A DNA stretch of 24,180 nt from JBFLVQ01 sp040758525 (GCA_040758525.1 JBFLVQ010000059.1:1-24180); one strand, 5' to 3'; numbered from the stretch's first letter, positions 7,596-15,606 are shown. Notes: generated by a model not told the origin, from the sequence alone. Program-made: numbers and translations.

Positions 7596-8973
7596 GGAGC
7601 ACCTCCAAATCTTGTTCCGTATCTGCTTCTGCATAGCAACGGGCCAATGGTTCAGTGCCAGATAAGCGCACCAATAGCCATGAACCGTCTTCGAAAATGT
7701 ATTTCACCCCGTCTACACGGTTCACTGAAGCTACCTTACGACCATTGATATGATCTGGTGTTTCAGCATTAAGACGGGCCTGTATGTTCGCCTTGATCTC
7801 TGGTGTGAGGTGTACGCCAATACGGCGATTGTAAACACGTCCCACCCGCTGGTAGATGTTTTCTAACATGCTTTGGATGCTTGCACCTCGGCGCGCAACC
7901 ATTTCTGCTACCAACAGACAAGCGATAATGCCATCTTTTTCCGGATAGTGCCCATGGATGGAGAGCCCTGCACTCTCTTCTCCACCAATAATAAGCTTGT
8001 TCTGATTGATCAATTCACCGATAAACTTAAAACCTACCGGCGTCTCGTGTACGCTCAATCCATGTGAACGCGCTACTCGATCGATTAAATGTGAAGAGGC
8101 TACGGAACGTGCTACACCTCCATCCCATTTACGTGTTTCGCTAAGATAATCGACTAGTAGTGCAATCACTAGATTGGGGACAATGTAACTGCCATCACGA
8201 TCTAGAATACCAAAACGATCTGAGTCGCCATCTGTAGAAAGTCCTAGTGCACCCTCTTTACTAACCAGTGCGCGCAGTTCCGCTAAGTTCTCTTCTGAGG
8301 GTTCAGGACTATGTCCACCAAAGTAGGGATCGCGCCAGTCATGAAGTACCTTCACATCACAACCAGCTTCACGCAGTATTCGATCAAGCAGACCGCGTCC
8401 TGTGCCCCAAAGCGGATCATAGATAATCTTTAATCCTGATTTGGCAATTACATTAAGATCTACTTTACTTGCTAGATCCTTCAAATATTCTTCTGTAGGA
8501 TCGAAATCTTCTACCTTGCCACCCTGACGGGCTGTTGCAGTAACATCTTCGCTTGGCCCGCCTAATTCCAACAGCCGCCCAATCTCTGTTTCAATGGCCC
8601 TTGTCACTTCTGGTAACGCGGGCGCACCATCATCTGTAGAGAATTTCATACCACAATACTCTGGAGGATTGTGGCTGGCTGTAAAGTTAATACCTCCTCG
8701 CATACCACGGCTGCGAATTGCATAAGCGATTGCTGGCGTAGCCATATCACGCCGACACAGTAGTGCCTGGTAACCATTGTCGGCAAGCTGTAGGGCGCAT
8801 ACACGAGCAAACTTCTCTGCCATAAATCGTGTATCGTTGCCTACAATAACCTCGCCGCCTGTCTTAACACGGTGCAACACGTTACAGATTGCTTGAGTCA
8901 CCAGCGCCACATTGGCAAAAGTGAACTCTTCAGCGATGATAGCCCGCCATCCAGATGTGCCGAATTTGATCAT
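7561..8973 (-). CDS. Phosphoglucomutase/phosphomannomutase
   Basis: This 470-residue alpha-D-phosphohexomutase interconverts hexose 1- and 6-phosphates, supplying sugar nucleotides for envelope polysaccharides or glycogen. All four signature loops are present: phosphoserine loop TASHNP (98-103, S100), metal loop DGDSDR (248-253), sugar-binding loop GEESAG (331-336) and phosphate-binding RLSGTEPLAR (436-445). The N-terminus MIKFGTSGWR is typical. The ribosome-binding site is weak (AGAAAGAG). Its 3' end probably overlaps the FtsB-like gene. Sequence alone does not decide between glucose and mannose phosphate. Confidence 0.93.
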   Translation of the reverse strand: MIKFGTSGWRAIIAEEFTFANVALVTQAICNVLHRVKTGGEVIVGNDTRFMAEKFARVCALQLADNGYQALLCRRDMATPAIAYAIRSRGMRGGINFTASHNPPEYCGMKFSTDDGAPALPEVTRAIETEIGRLLELGGPSEDVTATARQGGKVEDFDPTEEYLKDLASKVDLNVIAKSGLKIIYDPLWGTGRGLLDRILREAGCDVKVLHDWRDPYFGGHSPEPSEENLAELRALVSKEGALGLSTDGDSDRFGILDRDGSYIVPNLVIALLVDYLSETRKWDGGVARSVASSHLIDRVARSHGLSVHETPVGFKFIGELINQNKLIIGGEESAGLSIHGHYPEKDGIIACLLVAEMVARRGASIQSMLENIYQRVGRVYNRRIGVHLTPEIKANIQARLNAETPDHINGRKVASVNRVDGVKYIFEDGSWLLVRLSGTEPLARCYAEADTEQDLEVLLESGRKFILGQ

Positions 8974-9019
8974 GGGTTTGACTCTTTCTGTGGCCTTGGC
9001 CGGTTAGTGAAGACGCCAC

Positions 9020-9038
9020 CACCCCTACTAGAGGGGTG
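9020..9038. repeat. Small G+C-rich hairpin upstream of the phosphomutase gene
   Basis: CACCCCT (9020-9026) and AGGGGTG (9032-9038) pair across a 5-base loop, in the 260-base gap between the Rieske and phosphomutase genes. No T tract follows on either strand, so it is not a clear terminator. It may be part of a leader. Confidence 0.25.
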
Positions 9039-9233
9039 CGCCTCAGCTCTTTTCTTGTTAGGTTGTACCGCTTCTACCGTCGGTGAGATCAACGTTGACG
9101 ATATTGCGGTACTTTAGCACAGCATAAATTTGAACACAACAAATTTTTCCGAATGAATGACTTCAACCCTGTCGCTTAAACTAGTGGGTGAGCCAATATC
9201 AGTGAAGTCACTCTAACAGAAGATCTTATTAGT

Positions 9234-9584
9234 TTAGTCAATAATCTCGAAATCTTCTTCAAAATCGTCAGGGAGTCTTGCTGGTAACCAGATGCCGCCG
9301 TCAACTATTTGAACTGGAAAGGTTTGTATACATGAGCCAGAATTATTTGAAAGACATTCGCCACTTGCCAGATCAAATTTCCAATTATGCCAGGGGCAGA
9401 TCACTTGACTGCCTTCAGAGAAGCCATGGCTAAGGAAGGCGCCCATATGTGGGCAGATATCCTCAATAGCATAGAAGCGCTCCCCTTCCCGATAGATGGC
9501 AATGCGCCGTGCACGGTATTCAATTACCAACGGCTGCTCTTCCTCTACCGCATCTACTGCTGCTACCTTGACGAATTCACTCAT
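9234..9584 (-). CDS. Rieske-type [2Fe-2S] ferredoxin
   Basis: This 116-residue soluble protein has the two Rieske cluster-binding motifs C44-x-H46 (CPHMGA) and C63-x2-H66 (CPWHNW). The family GF..G..I.CPWH..KFDL..G core and the NirD/ferredoxin-like length are also seen. There is no signal peptide or membrane anchor, so it is probably a cytoplasmic electron carrier or a small subunit. The acidic tail (DDFEEDFEIID) is unusual. No oxygenase or reductase gene is adjacent, so the partner is unknown. An 8-bp hairpin (9609-9616 with 9626-9633) lies in its upstream region. Confidence 0.9.
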   Translation of the reverse strand: MSEFVKVAAVDAVEEEQPLVIEYRARRIAIYREGERFYAIEDICPHMGAFLSHGFSEGSQVICPWHNWKFDLASGECLSNNSGSCIQTFPVQIVDGGIWLPARLPDDFEEDFEIID

Positions 9585-9949
9585 AGTCAGGCTATTCTAA
9601 TCAGCCCCGCAGAGAAAAAAAACTCTTCTCTGCTGTTCTTCTCACACTTTTTACCAGAGCGGATAGTTAGTTGCCAATAACAGAACGTGTCGCTTTCCAG
9701 CACTGATAATTTAGGTCTCATGATAAGCAGAATTAAAACGGTTCTTCAACAAACAATCAACTTTAACAATAAGATTTTTGCATTCTGCCATGTCATTAAA
9801 AATAGAGCTGTCAAGGTTTTCGGATGTGCTTGTTTGAGCTAAGTTCGAGCAGTTTCTTTAGTAACGGTTAGAGAGTGGCACAACAGATGCCATAGACCAG
9901 TAACACTCTCAACAGAAAGATAGTTTGAGTTTAAAGAGGAGGATGGATT
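9585..9949. other. Gene-free divergent regulatory region
   Basis: About 365 bases separate the start of the Rieske gene (minus) from the start of the secreted protein (plus). No gene was found in it. It holds an 8-bp hairpin near the Rieske start (9609-9633), a long A+T-rich middle, and a nested dyad/sigma-54-like site at 9871-9910 near the + strand gene. Both promoters are probably here, but neither can be placed with confidence. Confidence 0.4.
9871..9910 (+). promoter_or_regulatory. Nested dyad with a sigma-54-like TGGCAC-N5-ATGC element
   Basis: GAGAG (9871-9875) pairs with CTCTC (9906-9910), enclosing TGGCA (9876-9880) and TGCCA (9888-9892). The same bases read TGGCAC-N5-ATGCC, in which GG and GC are ten bases apart as in -24/-12 promoters. 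The transcript would start about 50 bases before the ATG at 9950. The -12 half is imperfect (ATGC rather than TTGC), so it may simply be a protein-binding dyad or a 5' leader hairpin. Confidence 0.3.
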
Positions 9950-10876
9950 ATGCCTAGTAATTGGCTAAGACAATATCGTTGGTATGAGTATTATTGGGCG
10001 CCTTGGTTAGTATTGTTATGTTTGTTAGCTCTACCTATAACAGTAGCTGCACAGGAAAATGGAGTAATAGAGCCATCTGGAGTCGTTCCTACGATTACTG
10101 CAAAAGCGGGATGCCTAAATGTAGTTCCAATTAATGTTGGTAAAGGTATGGAGCATTCTGATCTAAAGTTATCACTAATAACAGAACTAGACTTTGTGAT
10201 GTTAATCGACAATGGCAATGGTATAGGGACAGTTCAGATAGTTCCTCCTTGTGTACAGAGAGATGGTGGTCTAGTTACAGTAGTAGCTACTGATATATTA
10301 GGAAAAACAGTACAAACCTCTTTTCGTGTTGCGATCAGTTTCGAGCCACTAGGAGCAATAAGTCCTATTTCCGATCTGTCCGTAGCAGTTGGACAAGCAA
10401 TAAATATAAGTCTGCCGATCTGTAATAGCAGTAGCTCTGGTTGTATTCAACCAGGCGATATTGTTTTCTCCGCGCCACCCTTCGTAACATTATTAAGAAG
10501 TGATAATTGCATATTGGCAATTCGTATTGCACCAACAGCGAATGATGTGAGTGGGCGAATCACAGCTCAGATATCAAATGAGTGTGCTAGTACTACATTC
10601 TCTTTCAATGTTACGGTGGAGCGCCCTCGTACTGTAGAAGTTAATAGTGTGATGTTAATAAGACCAAATCTCTTTATTAGTGGTATTGGTTTTAGTAAAT
10701 TAGGTGCGATAGTGACTATCAATGGTGTTAATGTTAGTGCTAGGATCGTTGGCCAATCCAATACAGGTATCACATTACAAGGTAGCAACAAGAAATTGAA
10801 TCTACGTAAAGGCGAAAATAGGTTAACAGTGACAGTAGGTGGTATTGTCTCAAATACATTTGCCTTCGATCTATAA
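9950..10876 (+). CDS. Secreted beta-rich protein of unknown function with IPT/TIG-like C-terminus
   Basis: This 308-residue protein has a long signal peptide (aromatic-rich N-region, hydrophobic core about 18-32, probable cleavage after VAA at 34). The mature part is beta-rich, with several cysteines (including C55, C96) that could form disulfides outside the cell. The last 80 residues (RPNLFISGIGFSKLGAIVTING...NRLTVTVGG) look like an IPT/TIG immunoglobulin-like domain. No enzyme motif is visible. AGAGGAGGAT is a strong ribosome-binding site. Codon use is visibly more A/T-ending than in the neighbouring enzymes. Probably a surface or exported adhesion/binding protein; function unknown. Confidence 0.7.
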   Translation: MPSNWLRQYRWYEYYWAPWLVLLCLLALPITVAAQENGVIEPSGVVPTITAKAGCLNVVPINVGKGMEHSDLKLSLITELDFVMLIDNGNGIGTVQIVPPCVQRDGGLVTVVATDILGKTVQTSFRVAISFEPLGAISPISDLSVAVGQAINISLPICNSSSSGCIQPGDIVFSAPPFVTLLRSDNCILAIRIAPTANDVSGRITAQISNECASTTFSFNVTVERPRTVEVNSVMLIRPNLFISGIGFSKLGAIVTINGVNVSARIVGQSNTGITLQGSNKKLNLRKGENRLTVTVGGIVSNTFAFDL

Positions 10877-10895
10877 ATAGATATTTATAAGAAGA

Positions 10896-10931
10896 TTTTT
10901 CACCACAGAGAGCAATCTCTGTGGTGAAAAA
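10896..10931. repeat. Perfect 16-bp inverted repeat with GCAA loop between convergent genes
   Basis: TTTTTCACCACAGAGA (10896-10911) and TCTCTGTGGTGAAAAA (10916-10931) pair perfectly around a GCAA tetraloop (GNRA type on the + strand). It lies between the stops of two convergent genes (10876 and 10942). On both strands the T run precedes the stem and the A run follows, the reverse of an intrinsic terminator. It may still define 3' ends, or belong to the CACCACAGAG-type palindromes dispersed between genes in many bacteria. Confidence 0.6.
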
Positions 10932-10941
10932 GATGTATGCT

Positions 10942-12879
10942 CTACTTCTTGCGTTTAATCAAGAATTTTGCATCACTATCATCTTGTCCTCGATTGCCGG
11001 TGAGATCTGTCGCGACTATTCTAATACGCGCGGCCTTAACCTTTTTCTGATTACTAGGCACAGCAAAGACAAAAGATTGTGCTGTTCCAGATAAGCCTTT
11101 GGCCAGTTCAATCGGGAAGGTTGCACCATTATCAGTTGAGAGCAGTACATCATGACTAGCGATAGCGGCATTGTCAGAAGATTGCCAGCTTATTGTAAGC
11201 ATCGAACCAGCTTTCACTTTTTCACCACCATTAGGTGACACTACTCGTACTGTGGGAGGTATGGTGTCATTACTTGGTTTGACGATCACCTGGAAAGAGC
11301 AACGTCCATTGCCTATTGCAGATGTACAGTTCACAGTAGTAGCGCCAACTGGGAAGGCTGTGCCAGGCAATGGAGTATAAGTGAGGGTGCTACAATCGCC
11401 ACTTGTTTGCGGTAGATCAAAGGTCACCACTTCTGAACCATCGCCATCTTGATCAGTGACAGTAATATCTGGTGGACAAGTGAGCGAACAACCAGGTCGC
11501 ACTGTTACGGTAAAAGAACAAGTGCCATTACCTATTGATGATTTGCACATTACGGTAGTTGTGCCAACTGGAAAGACTGAGCCAGTTGTTGGTGTATAAG
11601 TAAGCGTGCCACAATCACCGTTAGTTTGTGGTAGATCGAAAGTCACTGCTTCTGAACCATTGCCATCTGTGTCTGTAACTGTGATATTGGCTGGACAGGC
11701 AAGATTACAGACTTTCGTCGATGGTACAATGATGTGACTTATTGTACCTTTGTAATTCACTACATAGACCTCGCCCTCTTCATCCTCGCCAAAAGAGGAT
11801 ATCTGAATGCTTTTACGTAACAATTGGCGAGCCATACCGTCCTTAAAGCCAAAGATAATTCCTGAACAGAAATCACCATAAAGATAATTGCCAACCAGAT
11901 CTGGGAATTTCTTGCCACGGTAAACATAGCCGCCTGTTACCGAACAGCCTATGTCATGGCCATATTCTGCAACAGGAAGTTGTAGATTGTTACGGTTGCA
12001 ATTGACCATAGGATTAAAGCAGAGTGAGCCTTCCATTGTGTTCCAACCATAATTGTTGCCTTTGGTAACTATATCGATCTCTTCACGACGAGATTGTCCT
12101 ACATCGCCAACATAGAGTCTGCCATTAGCACGATCAAAAGAGAAACGGAAGGGATTACGAAAACCGGTTGCATAGATCTCATCGCGACCAGGCATAGGAC
12201 CGAAGAACGGATTATCAGCAGGTGTGGTGTAAGGTGCGCCACTATCAACATCTATACGTAATATCTTTCCCAGTAAACTTTCAATATTCTGACCATGTCC
12301 GAGTGGATCGCCTGCCGAACCGCCATCGCCCATACCTATATAGAGCCGCTTGTCAGGACCAAATTCGACCATTCCACCATTATGATTGGCAAAAGGTTGG
12401 GGAATAACTAGTAGTGTTGTACCACGTGGAAATGCAACATTGGGATCATCAGTCACTTTGAACTCGGCAATCACAGTTGCGCCATCCCCAGCCCGTGTAT
12501 AGTTAACAAAGAACCGTCCATTCGATTTGTATTGAGGATGGAAAGCAAGGCCGAGCAACCCTCGCTCATTACCTTGTATTACCAATGATTCGATATCTAA
12601 AAAGGGTTTGGAGAGCAGCGTGCCATTCTGGAAGATACGTATACGGCCTTCTTGCTCAATAATAAAGAGTCTACCGCTGCCATCGCCAGCGTGCGTCAGA
12701 TAGATAGGATTTTCCAGTCCGCTGACCGTCTCTTCTAGTGCAATAGTAAGTTCGTTCTGTGCTTGCACTGATGGTGGGTAATCTTTGTACGGCAATAGAT
12801 TGGCCAATAGGCCGGTCATCATCAACAGGATCAGCGCAAAGATGGTTGCGATAAGTCTTGCTATAGTTTTCTCTCGCAT
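10942..12879 (-). CDS. Secreted PQQ-dependent sugar dehydrogenase (GSDH family) with HYR-like repeats
   Basis: This 645-residue exported protein has a membrane/signal segment at about 8-30. Residues 45-385 form a six-bladed glucose/sorbosone dehydrogenase propeller. Visible motifs are GDGSGRLFIIEQEGRI, ERGLLGLAFHP, FANHNGGMVEFGPD (H166), YIGMGDGG, GKILRID, EIYATGFRNPFRF (R241) and GDVGQ. H166 and R241 match the positions of the catalytic His and PQQ-contact Arg of soluble glucose dehydrogenase by motif. Two HYR-like beta repeats follow (391-461 and 464-534), then an Ig-like C-terminal domain (541-640, SPNGGEKVKAGSMLTISW). It would oxidise aldose sugars outside the cytoplasm. No pqq genes lie in this window. 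AGAGGA precedes the start. Confidence 0.88.
   Translation of the reverse strand: MREKTIARLIATIFALILLMMTGLLANLLPYKDYPPSVQAQNELTIALEETVSGLENPIYLTHAGDGSGRLFIIEQEGRIRIFQNGTLLSKPFLDIESLVIQGNERGLLGLAFHPQYKSNGRFFVNYTRAGDGATVIAEFKVTDDPNVAFPRGTTLLVIPQPFANHNGGMVEFGPDKRLYIGMGDGGSAGDPLGHGQNIESLLGKILRIDVDSGAPYTTPADNPFFGPMPGRDEIYATGFRNPFRFSFDRANGRLYVGDVGQSRREEIDIVTKGNNYGWNTMEGSLCFNPMVNCNRNNLQLPVAEYGHDIGCSVTGGYVYRGKKFPDLVGNYLYGDFCSGIIFGFKDGMARQLLRKSIQISSFGEDEEGEVYVVNYKGTISHIIVPSTKVCNLACPANITVTDTDGNGSEAVTFDLPQTNGDCGTLTYTPTTGSVFPVGTTTVMCKSSIGNGTCSFTVTVRPGCSLTCPPDITVTDQDGDGSEVVTFDLPQTSGDCSTLTYTPLPGTAFPVGATTVNCTSAIGNGRCSFQVIVKPSNDTIPPTVRVVSPNGGEKVKAGSMLTISWQSSDNAAIASHDVLLSTDNGATFPIELAKGLSGTAQSFVFAVPSNQKKVKAARIRIVATDLTGNRGQDDSDAKFLIKRKK
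11278..11709 (-). repeat. Two tandem 219-bp HYR-module repeats
   Basis: Within the sugar dehydrogenase gene, the segment encoding residues 391-461 is repeated at 464-534 with a 73-residue period. Both units share the pattern C-x3-CP-x2-ITVTD-x-DG-x-GSE-x-VTFDLPQT and end GNG-x-CSF. The DNA copies are clearly similar but diverged, so the duplication is not recent. Conserved cysteines suggest disulfide-stabilised extracellular modules. Confidence 0.85.
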
Positions 12880-13078
12880 AATTAAAATCCTCTGGAAATG
12901 ATGTTAAATGGCTGTTTACAGGTCTTACTCAAGGGACCTGTCGAAGCGAGAAAAAGTACATATAATAAAGAATAAATTTGCCGTCCATGATTCTCAAGCA
13001 ATTACAGTGAGGTTTTATCAATTAACGCGTAAAACAACGGTAATAATGGTCAGAAAATTATTTAAGCGGACAAATTTA

Positions 13079-14938
13079 TTAATCGGCTTTAGCCTCTAAA
13101 GCCAATAGTGCGTCGATGGCTGTTAATTGTTGTTGATCATCTATTTTGTCTCGACATTTCTTATGATCAAACTTCATATGACGCAGCCCTACAACTAGAT
13201 CATCGCGATTATTACAGTAATCGAACAGACATCCTACAGTTTGATCGTGCTGCCTGATACTCCACCTCTGATCAGCCGCGATGATCATCATCAGAGAGAG
13301 AAAGAGTGTTGCTTTCGCAAATGGAACTTTAGCCTCACGAGCATACTTCCTTAGCTCAAAAGTTGAAATCACTGAGACATTATCAGCATTCTGCAGCGCA
13401 ACAGCAAACAGGTCATCAGTGTTGCCATCAGAGATCAAATAACGTGTCAAATAACAGACTATTTGTGCCTGCAGACCTACTGCGAGACCATGCAGATAAT
13501 CCTCTAACGGTGGTAGGTACAAGTAGGGATGCAGGTTCTGCTTCTGTTCAAGTTTGATTGTACCGGCTGGGATAGGAGCATAAGAGACTTGAAAATCGTA
13601 GTAATCTTGGGCTTGATTGGCGGCTTCAACAATATCTGGGAGAAAGCCGACCTTGGCATTAATGTCAATAAGCGCCACACGGACTTGAGCATTATTTCTA
13701 TGTGAGGGTTGAACCGTTCGTGCCACTGTTATAGTGGGGCCATTATCTACTCTAGGTGAAGTTAATGCTGTAATTGCCTGAGGGATTTTAAGCGCATTCT
13801 CAAAATCGAGTAGCCAACTTGGCTCTGGTTGGTTTTTGGAACGGGGAAAGATCGTTATTTCCGGATCAGAAGAGTAGAGTACAGGAATACCCCAATCGAA
13901 GAACTGACTTTTTTCACTGAAGGTCATAGCTTGGCGACCATCACGTAGTGCATTAGTAAGTGATTTCCCACTTACTAGGGCATTGTAGATCGCTGATGAG
14001 AGAAAATGTGAGCTGTTATCTGGTAAGGAGAACTGTGTGGCAATAACGGCAGGAACACCTCGATCCACCAGTGCCGCTGCTACAGAACTTCTTGCCGGTG
14101 TTTCACTCAATGCTGCGCGAGCGGTTTCACAAGCATTAAGAAATACTAAACGGATCTTCTGCTTTGCTAGTAATTGGCCAAAATTATTGGCATAGAAACG
14201 ATAAGGTTCGCTGCCAGGGCGGGATAATTTTATATATCCTTCTTTCTTTGCTAGGTCATAACCAGCATGGCCAAAGAAATGCAGGATATGATAGTGATTT
14301 GTTTGCAACTCCTTTTGTAGTGCGATTGGCTCGCATCCTTGTAGAATCTTTACTGTCACATCATTACTTGCCAAGTAGGAGTTAAATACTTCCTGAACGA
14401 TTTTGATCTCTTCTAGTGGAGTTGCCTCGCTATCGTCAGGCAGCGCTCCAATAACAAGCAGAATATTGATCTTACCCTTGGGAGCAGAAAGACTTTTATC
14501 TAGATCGAGTTTAAAGATGCCCCGTGAGATAGGATAAAACTCTTGGCAGAGAAAGAGTTTCTTTGTAGGGTCATAAAGATATTCCCAAGGCCAACTGGCA
14601 ATAAAGAAATCTTCCAGAAAGATCTCTAATGGTAAATCTCCCTGTATTTCTCCTGCTGCCGTGAGGAATAGATCTCTTACTTTCTCACGAATGATAATTT
14701 CAAAAAGTTTACTACCCAATCTTTTCAGTGCTGGCTCTTCAAATACTGGATAACCTGCTTCAATAAAGCCTCGTAGATCTTGGATGTTTTGAGTCAACTC
14801 CTGCACCTGTGTCTGAGCTAGCAGAATGCGTTCAACTACCCGACCACCATGAAACTCTGCCATGGTAATCAATGGTTCTGATTGACCAGATAGTTGTCCT
14901 AGCAGGTAGAGTCGAAAGATCGATGATCGATTCGCCAT
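13079..14938 (-). CDS. CHAT-domain (caspase-like) protease with unassigned C-terminal domain
   Basis: In this 619-residue protein, residues about 100-365 form a CHAT domain. The core has the caspase-type dyad His224 (HFFGHAGY) and Cys270 (FLNACETA), with the usual following VAAALVDRGVPAVIATQF and DWGIPVLY. An N-terminal part (1-95) is helical and not recognised. After a linker (about 370-415) comes a domain of about 185 residues (VRVALIDINAKVGFLPDIVEAA..., then GCLFDYC at 569-575 and H592-x2-C595), which could bind metal. CHAT proteases act in bacterial conflict and regulated cell death by cutting partner proteins. It lies 77 bases downstream of a small membrane-protein gene on the same strand. 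Substrate and trigger unknown. Confidence 0.85.
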   Translation of the reverse strand: MANRSSIFRLYLLGQLSGQSEPLITMAEFHGGRVVERILLAQTQVQELTQNIQDLRGFIEAGYPVFEEPALKRLGSKLFEIIIREKVRDLFLTAAGEIQGDLPLEIFLEDFFIASWPWEYLYDPTKKLFLCQEFYPISRGIFKLDLDKSLSAPKGKINILLVIGALPDDSEATPLEEIKIVQEVFNSYLASNDVTVKILQGCEPIALQKELQTNHYHILHFFGHAGYDLAKKEGYIKLSRPGSEPYRFYANNFGQLLAKQKIRLVFLNACETARAALSETPARSSVAAALVDRGVPAVIATQFSLPDNSSHFLSSAIYNALVSGKSLTNALRDGRQAMTFSEKSQFFDWGIPVLYSSDPEITIFPRSKNQPEPSWLLDFENALKIPQAITALTSPRVDNGPTITVARTVQPSHRNNAQVRVALIDINAKVGFLPDIVEAANQAQDYYDFQVSYAPIPAGTIKLEQKQNLHPYLYLPPLEDYLHGLAVGLQAQIVCYLTRYLISDGNTDDLFAVALQNADNVSVISTFELRKYAREAKVPFAKATLFLSLMMIIAADQRWSIRQHDQTVGCLFDYCNNRDDLVVGLRHMKFDHKKCRDKIDDQQQLTAIDALLALEAKAD

Positions 14939-14976
14939 AACCGTTCTAAGTAAATTTTTTCTCTTGGGCGGGAATA

Positions 14977-15008
14977 GGCCGAGTGTAGTGTATCTCTTTC
15001 ACTCGGCC
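14977..15008 (-). repeat. Stem-loop between the membrane-protein and CHAT genes
   Basis: GGCCGAGTG (14977-14985) and CACTCGGCC (15000-15008) form a perfect 9-bp stem with a 14-base loop. It sits 7 bases past the stop of the membrane-protein gene and about 40 bases before the CHAT start. No T tract follows directly, so partial termination or mRNA processing between the two genes is the likelier role. Confidence 0.4.
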
Positions 15009-15015
15009 CAGTGGA

Positions 15016-15489
15016 CTATACAAAGAAGCCAGCGATCTTCTCTAATAGCGCGCTTGCTGTAGGGGCTTTCTCTATTTTAACCTTGATATTCTTTTTACCG
15101 TCTTCGTTCTCATACTTAATGCTGACATTAGTAGAGAGAACCATAATTATTCCTGCTAATACAACTGCACCTGTAATAGGTTCAAGTAATTTTGGGCGGG
15201 CGGTTTTAAACCAAGCATCTAGTCGTGGGCTGAGGTCTGCATTCTGTGCGATCTCAGTCAAAATAATACGGATTGCCTTAGGGCGATCTTGCGGAGTAAC
15301 TTCGCCAATCTGGGGAAACTGTTTACCTAGATCAGATGCAGCCATCTGAATCACTTTTTCCATCTCTTTAGGAGAAGAGACCAGATCTTCATACATAGGA
15401 TGTGAACTTATCAAACCTTTGAGAATGCCATTAAGGCATAATTCCGCTTCATTATCTGTGAGCAGCGCGAGTTCCTGAAATAGGCTCAT
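15016..15489 (-). CDS. Small membrane-anchored protein encoded upstream of the CHAT protease
   Basis: This 157-residue protein has a helical N-terminal region (1-100), one hydrophobic segment (about 104-120, PITGAVVLAGIIMVLS), then a charged beta stretch (VSIKYENEDGKKNIKVKIEK) and a short C-terminal helix. I start it at the ATG at 15487-15489 because GAGGAGG lies five bases upstream; an in-frame ATG at 15510 has no ribosome-binding site and sits in a palindrome. No enzymatic motif is visible. Its position directly upstream of the CHAT gene suggests a sensor, adaptor, membrane anchor or protease substrate. The segment could be a true membrane helix or one released by cleavage. Function unknown. 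Confidence 0.65.
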   Translation of the reverse strand: MSLFQELALLTDNEAELCLNGILKGLISSHPMYEDLVSSPKEMEKVIQMAASDLGKQFPQIGEVTPQDRPKAIRIILTEIAQNADLSPRLDAWFKTARPKLLEPITGAVVLAGIIMVLSTNVSIKYENEDGKKNIKVKIEKAPTASALLEKIAGFFV

Positions 15490-15504
15490 GAAATCCTCCT
15501 CGTT

Positions 15505-15545
15505 TGCCATAAAATAGCAGCAGGAGCACGCTGTTCTTTATGGCA
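15505..15545 (-). promoter_or_regulatory. Interrupted palindrome in the leader of the CHAT-associated gene
   Basis: TGCCATAAA (15505-15513) pairs with TTTATGGCA (15537-15545), and inside it CAGC (15518-15521) pairs with GCTG (15530-15533). On the minus strand this structure ends just upstream of the GAGGAGG ribosome-binding site. It could be an operator or a leader hairpin controlling the membrane-protein/CHAT pair. Confidence 0.35.
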
Positions 15546-15606
15546 GAAAAAAATTAGATTAGATCGCATTAGACCGAGTGATAAAGGATCTCTTCACTCT
15601 TCACTT

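Noticed and set aside
8872..9117. 81-codon + strand open frame at the start of the phosphomutase gene
   Set aside because: Largely antisense to a certain gene, with no recognisable domain.
9609..9633. 8-bp hairpin with an A/T-rich loop near the Rieske start as a terminator
   Set aside because: No gene ends there on either strand; at most it is a leader element.
11278..11709. CRISPR-like or satellite repeat
   Set aside because: The two 219-bp units are in-frame, protein-coding HYR modules, not an array.
12908..13099. 63-codon + strand open frame in the gap between the CHAT and sugar dehydrogenase genes
   Set aside because: No convincing ribosome-binding site, no recognisable motif, and it runs into the end of the CHAT gene on the other strand; a small gene cannot be fully excluded.
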